64,000 nucleotides of DNA from an uncultured Alphaproteobacteria bacterium (GTDB lineage: Bacteria; Pseudomonadota; Alphaproteobacteria; UBA2966). The DNA lies in assembly GCA_958295725.1 (NCBI GenBank), contig OY282368.1:682001-746000 (forward strand). Direction: 5' to 3'. Shown one piece after another: positions 31,176 to 39,738 of the stretch (positions within the stretch are counted from its first letter, which is position 1; every line of letters starts with the position of its first letter). The position numbers and the translations under genes were made by a program. The notes under the pieces were generated by a model that did no database searches, was not told the DNA's origin, and was given only the letters and a program-made list of their open reading frames with translations.

Positions 31176-31550
31176 TCACGTCGGGCGGGGCGGGTTGCCG
31201 GGGTAGACCTCGGGCTTGCCGCTGTCGCCCGGCTGAATGATGAAATCCCGGCGATCCCGGTAGAGGCGGGCGCGATTCAGCACGTAGTCGCTCTCGTCGT
31301 CGCAGGGATCGATGTCGTCGTAGTGGGTCATCAGCCAGTACTTGTATTCGCCGATGAACAGATAGGTATTGTTCATACGGAAGAAGCTGCCGGCGACGCC
31401 CTCGCCGGCGCGAAGGCGGTCGCGGACGGCCTCCAGCAATTCCCGCTGGTCGTCCTTTCTGGTGAGGACGTATTCGTGGGGCCACGTATCACGGTAGGTG
31501 ACCGCCTCCCGCCAAGGGGCGCGGGCGATGAGCTCCGTCAAGGTCGACAT
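31176..31550 (-). CDS. Hypothetical protein, 124 aa
   Basis: No family recognised. 124 aa, acidic, with many aromatic residues (RMNNTYLFIGEYKYWLMTHY, DDESDYVLNRARLYRDRRDF). The ATG at 31550 has AGGAG four bases upstream; another ATG four codons earlier is possible. It is immediately upstream of the PD-(D/E)XK gene and downstream of a 75-aa gene on the same strand, so it is probably part of that accessory operon. Confidence 0.6.
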   Translation of the reverse strand: MSTLTELIARAPWREAVTYRDTWPHEYVLTRKDDQRELLEAVRDRLRAGEGVAGSFFRMNNTYLFIGEYKYWLMTHYDDIDPCDDESDYVLNRARLYRDRRDFIIQPGDSGKPEVYPGNPPRPT

Positions 31551-31593
31551 TGTACTCCTCATCCGGGAGATCGGCGCAAACGAGAACCTTCAT
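31489..31593 (-). CDS. Possible 34-aa leader ORF
   Basis: ATG at 31593 with GAGGAG six bases upstream opens a 34-codon frame starting MKVLVCADLPDEEYN and ending TGA at 31489, overlapping the first third of the 124-aa gene in another frame. The ribosome site is better than that of the 124-aa gene, so it may be a coupling leader or the start of a frameshifted gene. Could also be chance. Confidence 0.3.
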   Translation of the reverse strand: MKVLVCADLPDEEYNVDLDGAHRPRPLAGGGHLP

Positions 31594-31641
31594 TCCCCGC
31601 TCCTCTCCCAATACGTCGGTGTCGGGCAGACCGATCAGCGA

Positions 31642-31869
31642 TCAGTGCGCCCGGAGCACCTCCGCCTGTGCGGCGGCTATCTCGGCCTCGTTGACCTCTA
31701 CTTCCCCGAACAGCTCGTCGTCGGAGACGTCCTCGCCCGCGTTCCAGCGGCGCCACGCCGCCAAGCGCTTGTTGATGCGCGCCAGCGTTTCGGCATCCGG
31801 CAACCCTCCCGGCTGGTCGGCCTTGAGAGTCCCGTCAGCATTGTAGAAGAGCGAGTTCTCCTCGCCCAT
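31642..31869 (-). CDS. Hypothetical protein, 75 aa
   Basis: No family recognised. 75 aa from the ATG at 31869 (GGAG five bases upstream): MGEENSLFYNADGTLKADQP, then a helical, acidic tail ending AAAQAEVLRAH. In-frame ATGs at 31890 and 31911 are alternatives. First gene of the small operon leading to the nuclease gene; size and charge would suit an antitoxin or immunity-type partner, which is inference only. Confidence 0.5.
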   Translation of the reverse strand: MGEENSLFYNADGTLKADQPGGLPDAETLARINKRLAAWRRWNAGEDVSDDELFGEVEVNEAEIAAAQAEVLRAH

Positions 31870-32024
31870 CCTGTCTCCGATCCCAGCCATTCTTGGTATT
31901 GTACTCCTCATCTCTTGGTATGGGGACCACGACCCTGTATATCCGTCCAAGCCGTCGCGGTGAACGACCAGGGCGACCCGCGCCACAAACGCGCCGGTGG
32001 GAAAACGAACGCGACCGGACCGAG

Positions 32025-33557
32025 ATGGAAGGCCGACCCCCGGGCCCGAGCGAACACATCGTCATCCGACCCACGGGCGAGATCACGCTGAAGGCGGCGC
32101 GCGCGCGGCGGCGTTTCCAGGGAACGTTGCGGGCGAACATCGCCGATGCCCTGCGCGCCCGTGGAGTCGCTTGCGAACTGGGAATGAGCGGCGCGCGCAT
32201 CGTACTGTCGACCGATTCGGGAGAAGCGGCGCGCGCCGTATTGTCCAGGGTTTTCGGTATCAGCTCGTATTCCGTCGTCGAGGCGACCGTGGGCTGCGAT
32301 CTCGACGCCATCGCTGCGCGGGGAGAGGCCGTATTCGCCGACGCCGTCCGGGGCCGGAGTTTCGCGGTCCGGGCCAGGCGCTCGGGACACGGCAAGGACG
32401 AGATCGGATTCACCAGCGTCGACGTGGCCAGGCGATTGGGGGCGGCTCTCGACCGGCACGGCACGGTCGATCTCGATGCGCCGGAGGTCGCCGTCGAGGT
32501 GGAGGTCGATCCGACGCGGGCCGTCATGTACTCGGCGCGGATGCCGGGCCCCGGAGGCTTGCCCCTCGGCGTCCAGGGCCGCGCCCTGACCCTGCTTTCG
32601 GGCGGATTCGATTCCGCCGTGGCGGCCTGGCGGCTGATGAAGCGGGGTGTGGTCACGGACTTCGCGCTCTGCAATCTCGGGGGTAGCGCCTACGAGCGTC
32701 TGGTGCTCCAGGTCGCCAAGGTGCTGACCGAGTTGTGGGCACACGGTCAGCGTCCCCGTCTGTTCGTCGTCGATTTCGGGCCGGTCGTGGAGGAGCTCCG
32801 GGAAAAGGCGCGCGAGGCCTATCTACAGGTTCTGCTGAAGCGGCAGATGTACGGAGTCGCCGAACGTATCGCCATCGAGGAGGGGCTCGAGGTCATCGTC
32901 ACCGGCGAGTCGATCGGCCAAGTGTCGTCGCAAACGCTGAAGAACCTGGCCAGCATCGACGATAGCGTCGCGCTACCCGTCATTCGCCCCCTCGTCGCTT
33001 GCGACAAGCGGGAAATCGTCGCCGAGGCGGAGCGTATCGGGACAGCGCCGCTCTCGGCGCGCGTGCGGGAATACTGCGCGCTGACCGACGCGCGTCCCGT
33101 CACGGCGACGTCGGCCGAGCGGGTCGCCAAAGAGGCGGCGAACCTCGACCCGGAGGTCCTGAATGCCGCGGTCGCGGACCGTCGGGTGTTCGATCTCAAG
33201 AAGCTGAATGCGTCGGACCTGCGGACGCCCTACCTGTTCACCGAGGAAATTCCGGACGATGCAGTCCTGGTGGATTGCCAGCCGCGCCGCATGTTCGAGG
33301 CTTGGCATGCCCCGGACGCGGTGCATCTCGATCCCGCGTCGTTCGCCGACGGCCTGCGGAGTCTGAACAAGGAGAAGTCGTATGTCGTTTATTGCGCCCA
33401 TGGGACCCAGGCGCCCCGTTTCGTCGAGATCATGCAGCAGGCGGGGTACGAGGCCTACGCCTTTCGCGGCGGACTGGGCGCCGTGAAAAGGGCGTGCGAA
33501 ACGGGCCGAGGCGGTTCGGATCCGACCCGGACCGCCGCCGCTATCCACGGCCGATGA
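32025..33557 (+). CDS. thiI: tRNA 4-thiouridine synthetase ThiI with rhodanese domain
   Basis: 510 aa. N-terminal ferredoxin-like and THUMP domains bind tRNA; the PP-loop [11 protein letters not shown] (about 190-200) adenylates U8; the C-terminal rhodanese-like domain carries Cys457 in VVYCAHGTQ, the persulfide carrier. It makes s4U8 in tRNA and can supply sulfur for thiamine. Start at [10 protein letters not shown]; the last 17 bases overlap the convergent SDR gene. Confidence 0.92.
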   Translation: MEGRPPGPSEHIVIRPTGEITLKAARARRRFQGTLRANIADALRARGVACELGMSGARIVLSTDSGEAARAVLSRVFGISSYSVVEATVGCDLDAIAARGEAVFADAVRGRSFAVRARRSGHGKDEIGFTSVDVARRLGAALDRHGTVDLDAPEVAVEVEVDPTRAVMYSARMPGPGGLPLGVQGRALTLLSGGFDSAVAAWRLMKRGVVTDFALCNLGGSAYERLVLQVAKVLTELWAHGQRPRLFVVDFGPVVEELREKAREAYLQVLLKRQMYGVAERIAIEEGLEVIVTGESIGQVSSQTLKNLASIDDSVALPVIRPLVACDKREIVAEAERIGTAPLSARVREYCALTDARPVTATSAERVAKEAANLDPEVLNAAVADRRVFDLKKLNASDLRTPYLFTEEIPDDAVLVDCQPRRMFEAWHAPDAVHLDPASFADGLRSLNKEKSYVVYCAHGTQAPRFVEIMQQAGYEAYAFRGGLGAVKRACETGRGGSDPTRTAAAIHGR

Positions 33558-34290
33558 AGGGAATGTTCGTCGCCATGATGGTCATGAACTGGATGTTGGC
33601 GGCAAGGGGAAGCTTGGCCATCGAAACCACGGCGTTCGCCGCGTGCTCCACGTCCATCGTGTCCTCCGGCGCGATGCGGCCGTCGGCCTGCGGCACGCCC
33701 CTCGCCATCCTCTCCGTCAGCGGCGTCAGCGCGTTGCCGATGTCGATCTGGCCGCAGGCGATGTCGTGAGCCCGGCCGTCGAGCGAAATCGATTTGGTCA
33801 GCCCTGTGATCGCATGTTTCGACGCCGTGTAGGGTGCCGACCCCGGACGAGGAGCGTGCGCCGAGATCGAGCCGTTGTTGACGATGCGACCGCCCCGGGG
33901 GTCCTGGCGACGCATGAGATCGAACGCGTGCCGGGCGCAGAGAAAGGCCCCGGTCAGGTTCACGTCGATCACCCGCTTCCACTGCTCGAAGGACAGGTCG
34001 CCGAAATCGGTCGACGGCGTATTCGCGCCGGCATTGTTGAACAACAGATCGAGCCGGCCGTAGGCAGTCTCGATCTCCCGGAACATGGCCGCGACGGCTG
34101 GCGGATCGGAGACGTCGCATCGAATAGGCCTGATGCCGTCGTTTCCGGAACCCGCCAGGGAAGCCGTCTCCCGCAGCGTTTCTTCCCTTCGGCCGCAAAT
34201 GGCCACGCCGTAACCGGCCCGAAGCAGCGCCAGCGCCGCGTGGCGGCCGATTCCCGAACCGCCGCCGGTGACCAGGGCTGTCTTCGTCAT
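33541..34290 (-). CDS. SDR family oxidoreductase
   Basis: 249-aa short-chain dehydrogenase: cofactor motif TGGGSGIGR (about 8-16), NNAG at about 90, catalytic Ser in [10 protein letters not shown] and YxxxK in YTASKH. CGRREE after the second strand suggests NADP preference. Convergent with thiI with a short 3' overlap. Substrate unknown. Confidence 0.88.
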   Translation of the reverse strand: MTKTALVTGGGSGIGRHAALALLRAGYGVAICGRREETLRETASLAGSGNDGIRPIRCDVSDPPAVAAMFREIETAYGRLDLLFNNAGANTPSTDFGDLSFEQWKRVIDVNLTGAFLCARHAFDLMRRQDPRGGRIVNNGSISAHAPRPGSAPYTASKHAITGLTKSISLDGRAHDIACGQIDIGNALTPLTERMARGVPQADGRIAPEDTMDVEHAANAVVSMAKLPLAANIQFMTIMATNIPFIGRG

Positions 34291-34571
34291 GCCGACCTCT
34301 CCCTGTCGAATCGCGACCGGGTGGGAGCATTGGCCGCGTCCCGGCGCGACTCCTGGGCGGCAACGTACATCGCGGCGGAGAAGATCGCCACCGCGCCAGC
34401 GCCGGGACCACCTTGATTGCGTTCGGTCTGGAGGGGATCGACCCCGACCCGTGACAACACCGGGAGCGGTATTCCCAAGCCGAACAGAACCCCGCTTCGA
34501 GCGAATGCAGATTGGCTGACACGAAACGGATGAGGCCGCGCGTCACGGAGAAGGCTTCGGCAGGTCTGCCG

Positions 34572-35402
34572 CTATTCGGTTCTGGAGGGTGATCCTGTCC
34601 GTCGAGGAATCGAAGACAACCCATCTTCGGCCCAGCTCCGCCTGCTCTCCAATACGTTCTGGAACAAACGCCCGTTGGGCGAGTTGGATGGGGACTGCCG
34701 CCGCTCATGCCACAAGTGCAGAACGGGGCTGCCACGGTCGCCGAGCTTCCGCAGAGTCCCGTTGCGGATCAGCCGCACCACAAAATCGGAGTCCTCCAAG
34801 CCTGGTCCGAGATAACGGTTATCGAAACCATTGATCGCAAGCGCATCCGCCCGCCACACGCCGAGATTGCAGGTTTGAACGCCTCGCCAATCCCGGCGCT
34901 TCCGGTAACGCCAAGTGCCGTCTCGTCGAGGAACGAATTCCAACGGCCGCGTGCACTCGTTTCGTAGTGAGCGCATAAACCATGTCAATCGTCCATCGTT
35001 TGTTGGATTGTCCAGCCAGCGCCGACTGAAGTTTTGACGCAGCCAGATCCGCTTGCCAGACACGAAATGACCGGTCCTCGCCAATTGCCGGTGCCTGGCT
35101 ATGAAGTCCGGCAGCACGAAGCAGTCTCCGTCCACGAACAGCACGTACTCTCCACTGCATCGGGTGAGCGCCAGATTGCGCGCCCGGGCCGGGCGGAAAC
35201 CTTCATCCTCTTGACGCATATGGAAAAGGGCATAAGGAAGTTCGGGTTCGAGTGAAGCGATCAGTTCCGCAGTCTCCCGCGTTGATCCATCGTCGGCGAC
35301 TATCACCTCGAGGCGGTCGTCTGTCTGCCGTGCGAGGGAATGAAGCGATGCCGACAATGGTCGAACCGAGTTGTAAGTCGTGAGTACCACCGATATGAGC
35401 AT
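34572..35402 (-). CDS. Glycosyltransferase family 2
   Basis: 276-aa inverting GT-A enzyme. DDGS at 37-40 and DGD at 91-93 bind the nucleotide sugar and metal; GPGLEDSDFVVRL holds the C-terminal ED motif (galactosyltransferase-7C-like). Start taken at MLISVVLTTYN, the family N-terminus; in-frame ATG 12 codons upstream is possible. The gene is poorer in GC than its flanks and stands alone between unrelated genes, suggesting recent arrival. Acceptor likely a cell-surface glycan. Confidence 0.82.
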   Translation of the reverse strand: MLISVVLTTYNSVRPLSASLHSLARQTDDRLEVIVADDGSTRETAELIASLEPELPYALFHMRQEDEGFRPARARNLALTRCSGEYVLFVDGDCFVLPDFIARHRQLARTGHFVSGKRIWLRQNFSRRWLDNPTNDGRLTWFMRSLRNECTRPLEFVPRRDGTWRYRKRRDWRGVQTCNLGVWRADALAINGFDNRYLGPGLEDSDFVVRLIRNGTLRKLGDRGSPVLHLWHERRQSPSNSPNGRLFQNVLESRRSWAEDGLSSIPRRTGSPSRTE

Positions 35403-35522
35403 CAGTATCCACAGCCTGTTTGGTCCCGGCGCCGCCATGTTGCCGTCCAGGTACAGGTCCACCGCATCATCGGCGTCCGGGGAGGGGGTGGATCGCGAAT
35501 CCCGCTCCCGGGACCGGACGGT

Positions 35523-36713
35523 TCAGGTCACCGCCACCCGGGCCTTCACGAGAACGCTTATCTCCGCCTCCGACAGACCGGCTTCCTTCAATACTTCCGC
35601 CGTGTGCTCGCCGAGACGCGGCGGCGGCAGCCGCACGCCGCCGGGCGAGTCGGAGAACGCGGCCGCGATGCCGGGCAGCCGCAGGGTGCCCTCGGTGGGG
35701 TGTTCCATCGTGTGCCAGTAGCCGGTCTCCAAGAGGTGGGGGTCGTCCGCGAGGTCGGCGAGCGAGTTCACGGCCATCGCCGGGATCTGCGCCTCATCCA
35801 GGGCCTCCAGCCATTCGGCCGTGGTCCGCGTGGCGACGATTCCGGCGAGCTCGCCGTAGAGCTCCTCGATATGGGTCAGCCGCGCATCCAGGGTGGCGAA
35901 ACGCGGGTCCTCCAGGAGCTCCTCGCGCCCCGACAGCCTGAAGAAGGTCTCCCACTGGCGGTCCGAGTACGGCATCGCGGCGACCCAGCCGTCCTTCGAC
36001 CTGTACGGCCGCCGTCCGGGCGACAACACGCGGCCATAGCCGGCCGGCCCCAGCGGCGGCTCGAAGGTCATGCCCATCCAGTGCTCCGGCAGCAGGAAGC
36101 CGACCATGGTCTCGAACATCGGGACCTCGATGCACTGGCCGCGCCCGGTCCGTTCCCTGTGGAACAGCGCCATGGCCACGGCGCCGGCCGCCGACATGGC
36201 CACGATCTTGTCGCAGATCACGTTGGCGACGTAGGCCGGGCGGTCGCCCACCTCGGCTTGCAGCATGGCCACGCCGGAGGCCGCCTGGATCATGTCGTCG
36301 TAGGCCGGTTTGTGCCCGTAGGGTCCATCCTCCCGGTAGCCGTAGGCGCCGCAATAGACGAGGCGGGGATTGATCTCGCACAGAGTCTCGTAGGCGAGGC
36401 CGAGGCCGCGCACGCCCCTGGGGCGCATGTTGTGGAAAAACACGTCCGCCGACTCCACGACCTTGAGCATGGCGGCGCGGCCTTCCGCCGTCTTGAGATC
36501 GAGCGCGAGGCCGCGCTTGTTGCGGTTGCTGTTCAGGAACACCGGTCCCATGCCGTCCGAGTGCTTGGGTCCCAGACCGCGCATGGGATCGCCGCCGGGC
36601 GGCTCGACCTTGATCACGTCCGCGCCCATGTCGCCGAGGATCTGCGTGGCGAAGGGGCCGAGCAGGATGGTGGTCAGGTCGATGACCCGCACGCCGTCGA
36701 GAGGGCCGCTCAT
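35523..36713 (-). CDS. CaiB/BaiF family CoA-transferase
   Basis: 396-aa family III CoA-transferase. Opening GVRVIDLTTILLGPFATQIL, the ADVIKVEPPGGDPMRG block with the downstream catalytic-type aspartate region AYDDMIQAASG, and length all fit. Moves CoA between carboxylic acids. Start at MSGPLDGVRV; a longer frame upstream is non-coding in appearance. Substrate pair unknown. Confidence 0.9.
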   Translation of the reverse strand: MSGPLDGVRVIDLTTILLGPFATQILGDMGADVIKVEPPGGDPMRGLGPKHSDGMGPVFLNSNRNKRGLALDLKTAEGRAAMLKVVESADVFFHNMRPRGVRGLGLAYETLCEINPRLVYCGAYGYREDGPYGHKPAYDDMIQAASGVAMLQAEVGDRPAYVANVICDKIVAMSAAGAVAMALFHRERTGRGQCIEVPMFETMVGFLLPEHWMGMTFEPPLGPAGYGRVLSPGRRPYRSKDGWVAAMPYSDRQWETFFRLSGREELLEDPRFATLDARLTHIEELYGELAGIVATRTTAEWLEALDEAQIPAMAVNSLADLADDPHLLETGYWHTMEHPTEGTLRLPGIAAAFSDSPGGVRLPPPRLGEHTAEVLKEAGLSEAEISVLVKARVAVT

Positions 36714-37180
36714 TCCCGCCGTCCCGCCGACACCTTCCGGCGTTGGTCGCGGCACGGTTCTTCGTTGCTCGTGACGTCCATGGAGATATCCCCGGCCCCC
36801 GGGCGGCGAATTTAGGCGGGCGTCCCGCCGCGGGCAACCGGAGGCCATGGGTTCGGACGGATACGGGAGACGGAGTCGGGGGCCCCCGCCCCCCGCCCCG
36901 GCGTGGCGACCCGCACAATCCGCACACTGTCGGGTCCCATGGGACGTTTCGATTTGAACCACAGTATGTTGTGTTTTAAGGTCATAAATATCAAACATAT
37001 GGTATATCAATCCCCTCTTGACCTCCCCTTGGCAGGGAGAAGTGCGAATGGTCTCCCGGCAGGGAGGAGCCGGCCCCCGGGAGCCCGCATGTGGCGAACC
37101 AGGACGGATCGTTCCCGGACATGGAGGCCCTCGGTTATGATCCCGCGCCGGGATATCGCTTGGCGATGGAGAGTGGAATC
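36714..37180. other. Divergent intergenic region with AT-rich patch and hairpin repeat
   Basis: 467 bases between the divergent CoA-transferase and dehydrogenase genes. An AT-rich patch at about 36955-37012 is the likely promoter zone. Bases 37021-37067 hold CT/GA-rich palindromic pieces (CTCCCCTTGGCAGGGAG, TCTCCCGGCAGGGAGGA) related in style to the hairpins at 18393, 19634 and 42730. Confidence 0.5.
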
Positions 37181-38089
37181 ATGGAACGGATCGGCTACAT
37201 CGGTCTGGGCGTCATGGGGACGCCCATGTCGAGCAATCTCGTGAGGAAAGGGTTCGATGTCACGGTATTCGACATCGACCGGTCCAGGGTTCCGCCGCTG
37301 GTCGCGCTCGGGGCCTCGGGCGCGGAAAGCGTGGCCGAAATCGCGGAGACCAGCACCATCGTCGTCACGATGTTGCCCGGCTCGCCGCAGGTCATGGACG
37401 TCGTCTCCGGGCCCGGCGGTATCGTCGAGAGCGGCCGTCCGGGGACTGTCGTACTCGATACGAGCACGATCTATCCCAAGGACACCGACGCGCTCGCGGA
37501 GGCGGCCAGGGCCGCCGGAATGACCTTCATGGACGCGGCCGTGGGCCGGCTTCCGCCACAGGCCATTGCCGGCACGTCGATGTTCATGGTCGGCGGCGAG
37601 GCCGAGGACGTGGCGCGCGTCCGGCCGCTGCTCGACGCGATGGGGGATACCGTCGTCCATTGCGGCCCGGTGGGCACCGGGATCCGCTGCAAGGTCGTGA
37701 ACAACTTCCTGACGATGATCACCGCGAAGGCCAATGCCGAGGCGCTCTCCATGGCGATGAAGGCCGGTCTGCCCGCCGACACCGTCTGGCGGGTGATCAC
37801 CGGCACGACCGCGACCAACGGATGCCTGTCGACGGGCTGGCTGCCGAAGCTGTTCTCCGGCGATCTCGAACCGGGGTTCGCCATGCGGCTCGCCCGCAAG
37901 GATCTCGCGCTCGGCGTTCGCCTGGCGGGCGAGCTCGGGGTGGATACGCCGCTCGCCGATCTGGCGCTCGCCCACTACGACGGGTTGCTCGGGTCGAAAT
38001 ACGCCGACAAGGACTTCTCGGCCATCGTCAGCGCCGCTTGCGAGGCCGTGGGCGTGGGGGATCCGGTTCTCGACCGGCCTCGACCGTAA
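37181..38089 (+). CDS. 3-hydroxyisobutyrate dehydrogenase-like NAD(P) oxidoreductase
   Basis: 302-aa beta-hydroxyacid dehydrogenase. Rossmann motif IGLGVMGTPMSSNL near the N-terminus, substrate loop DAAVGRLPPQAIAGTS, and the catalytic lysine in CKVVNNFLT. Family members act on 3-hydroxyisobutyrate, tartronate semialdehyde, threonate or sulfolactaldehyde; sequence alone does not decide. Start at MERIGYIGLG. Divergent from the CoA-transferase gene. Confidence 0.87.
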   Translation: MERIGYIGLGVMGTPMSSNLVRKGFDVTVFDIDRSRVPPLVALGASGAESVAEIAETSTIVVTMLPGSPQVMDVVSGPGGIVESGRPGTVVLDTSTIYPKDTDALAEAARAAGMTFMDAAVGRLPPQAIAGTSMFMVGGEAEDVARVRPLLDAMGDTVVHCGPVGTGIRCKVVNNFLTMITAKANAEALSMAMKAGLPADTVWRVITGTTATNGCLSTGWLPKLFSGDLEPGFAMRLARKDLALGVRLAGELGVDTPLADLALAHYDGLLGSKYADKDFSAIVSAACEAVGVGDPVLDRPRP

Positions 38090-38132
38090 GCCGGCGGGGC
38101 CGGCCCCGGCCCCCGCGCCATGGTCCCGTCCG

Positions 38133-39098
38133 CTATCTCGCGGCGGAGCAGGAGCCGCCGCCGAGGACGCAGAACTTGGCGCAGTAGGGGTGGTTGAGGG
38201 CCACCTCGCCGACGGCGTCGGCGAGCGTCTCGCCCAACTCGAAGCACGTGTCGTAGGGTAGGAGCGTGCAGGGCAGCACGATCGGCGCGTCGGCGCCCTT
38301 GCGCTTCACCACCATGCGCGACGTCGCGCACATCACGTCGTCCGGATCGACTCCCAGGATTCCCCAGCACGACGCGGTGATCTCGGGCACGTCGACGGTC
38401 TCGTCCATCTCGGGAAGGAGGACGAGCGCCGCGCGGTCCCGGGCGTCCACGCGGATGCCCTCGGCCGCGAACAGCCGGGCATAGCCGGTCCGCAGGCCGT
38501 CCTCCGATTCGATCCACGGGGTCCGTCCCGCCACGGTGACGTGGAACCCGTGCTCGGACAGCCATTTGAGGCCCGGCAACGCGCGTTCCCAGCTGCGCGC
38601 GCCCCGTTCGAGGTCGTGGAGGGCCGGCGTGTAGTGATCGAGCGACACGCGGATCGCGAGCTTGCTGCCATACGTCCGGTTCAGCCGCGACAATTCGTCC
38701 TGGCGCTTCATCATCGGCCGCATGCCGTTGGTCAGCACCAGGGTATCCAACCCCTGGGACAGGCACGCCTCGATGCAGTCGATGATCTCCGGATTCATGA
38801 ACGGCTCGCCGCCCGTGAAACCGATCTCGCGGGTCGCCCAACCGTCGCGGCGAATCTCGTCGAGATAGGCGCGAACCTCCGCCGCCGTGATGTAGGCGAG
38901 CCGGTCGTTGGCCGGGCTCGACTCGATGTAGCAGTTGACGCAGGCGAGGTTGCAGAGCGTACCGGTGTTGAACCACAGCGTCTCCAGCCTCTTCAGCCCG
39001 ATCTTCGCCCGCGCCGATCCGTCGGCGGTGACCTCGGGATCCCGGAACTTGGCCGGGTCGAGCAGCTGGACTTCCACCTCCGCAGTGTCGATCGACAT
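38133..39098 (-). CDS. Radical SAM protein with C-terminal cysteine cluster
   Basis: 321 aa. The [4Fe-4S]/SAM motif CNLACVNCY puts cysteines at 49, 53 and 56; GFTGGEPFMNPEI is the SAM-binding GGE block. C-terminal cysteines (TCFELGE, HPYCAKFCVLGGGSC) suggest an auxiliary cluster of SPASM or related type. Start ATG at 39098 with GGAGAG upstream; a longer frame continuing upstream overlaps a pseudogene and is rejected. Product unknown; no precursor peptide was recognised beside it. Confidence 0.8.
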   Translation of the reverse strand: MSIDTAEVEVQLLDPAKFRDPEVTADGSARAKIGLKRLETLWFNTGTLCNLACVNCYIESSPANDRLAYITAAEVRAYLDEIRRDGWATREIGFTGGEPFMNPEIIDCIEACLSQGLDTLVLTNGMRPMMKRQDELSRLNRTYGSKLAIRVSLDHYTPALHDLERGARSWERALPGLKWLSEHGFHVTVAGRTPWIESEDGLRTGYARLFAAEGIRVDARDRAALVLLPEMDETVDVPEITASCWGILGVDPDDVMCATSRMVVKRKGADAPIVLPCTLLPYDTCFELGETLADAVGEVALNHPYCAKFCVLGGGSCSAAR

Positions 39099-39269
39099 GG
39101 GCTCTGGGCTCTCCAATCCGCTGCGCCGGCGACCGTGCGGTTCCCGCGCGTCCTTCCCGTGTCGTCTTTGTGGAACGGGCCTTGCCCGCGCGTCAAGGCC
39201 CGCGTCTCGAATTCCGGAGACCAGGACAACATCTTGCGCCGGGATTCGCGTCGGCCTATTCTCGCCGCA

Positions 39270-39498
39270 ATGAGCGCCACCACCTTCGACGCGCTTTCCG
39301 CCGCTCGCGATCTCGAAGCCGCCGGCCTCGAACGCCGCCATGCGGGATGCCATCGGCGCCGACCGTGGCGCGCTTGCCACCAGGGCCGATCTCGAAGCCG
39401 GTCTCGCCCGCCTCGAAACTCGGTTGGCCCGCTTCGTCTTTGCCGTCGCCGCCGGACAAGCGGCGCTCATCGTCGGTTCGCTCAAGTTGCTTCCGTAG
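39270..39498 (+). pseudogene. Frameshifted CCDC90/DUF1640-like coiled-coil gene
   Basis: The ATG at 39270 opens MSATTFDALSAARDLEAAGL in one frame. From 39340 another frame gives MRDAIGADRGALATRADLEA, a coiled coil, and a membrane tail AAGQAALIVGSLKLLP with TAG at 39496. Together they match small DUF1640-type inner-membrane coiled-coil proteins with the middle missing and a frameshift. 229 bases is not a multiple of three. Confidence 0.65.
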
Positions 39499-39738
39499 GC
39501 CGCGCAACTCCTGATTGTCTCCGGCGTCGCGCGACCGCGCTCCGCGCCCCAGGCTGGAAGAAGGGGCCGGAGTTCAGTCTCGGCGACAGGATCACCAATC
39601 GGAACGCGGAATGGAGCGGCCCCGGTCGGTTTGCCGGGCCGGACATCCTGCCGCAATATGGCGGAGCGATCGCGCGGCGGGGCGGCCAGCGACGGAACAT
39701 CGGCCCCGCCGGTCCCATCGGGAACGGAGGAATGCGCC

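Noticed and set aside
28911-31869. Integrated element using the tRNA gene as attachment site
   Set aside because: No integrase is present and no repeat of the tRNA 3' end was found downstream within the window.
31835-32674. Minus-strand gene opposite thiI ending in DEEYN
   Set aside because: It overlaps clear ThiI coding sequence and has no recognisable domain.
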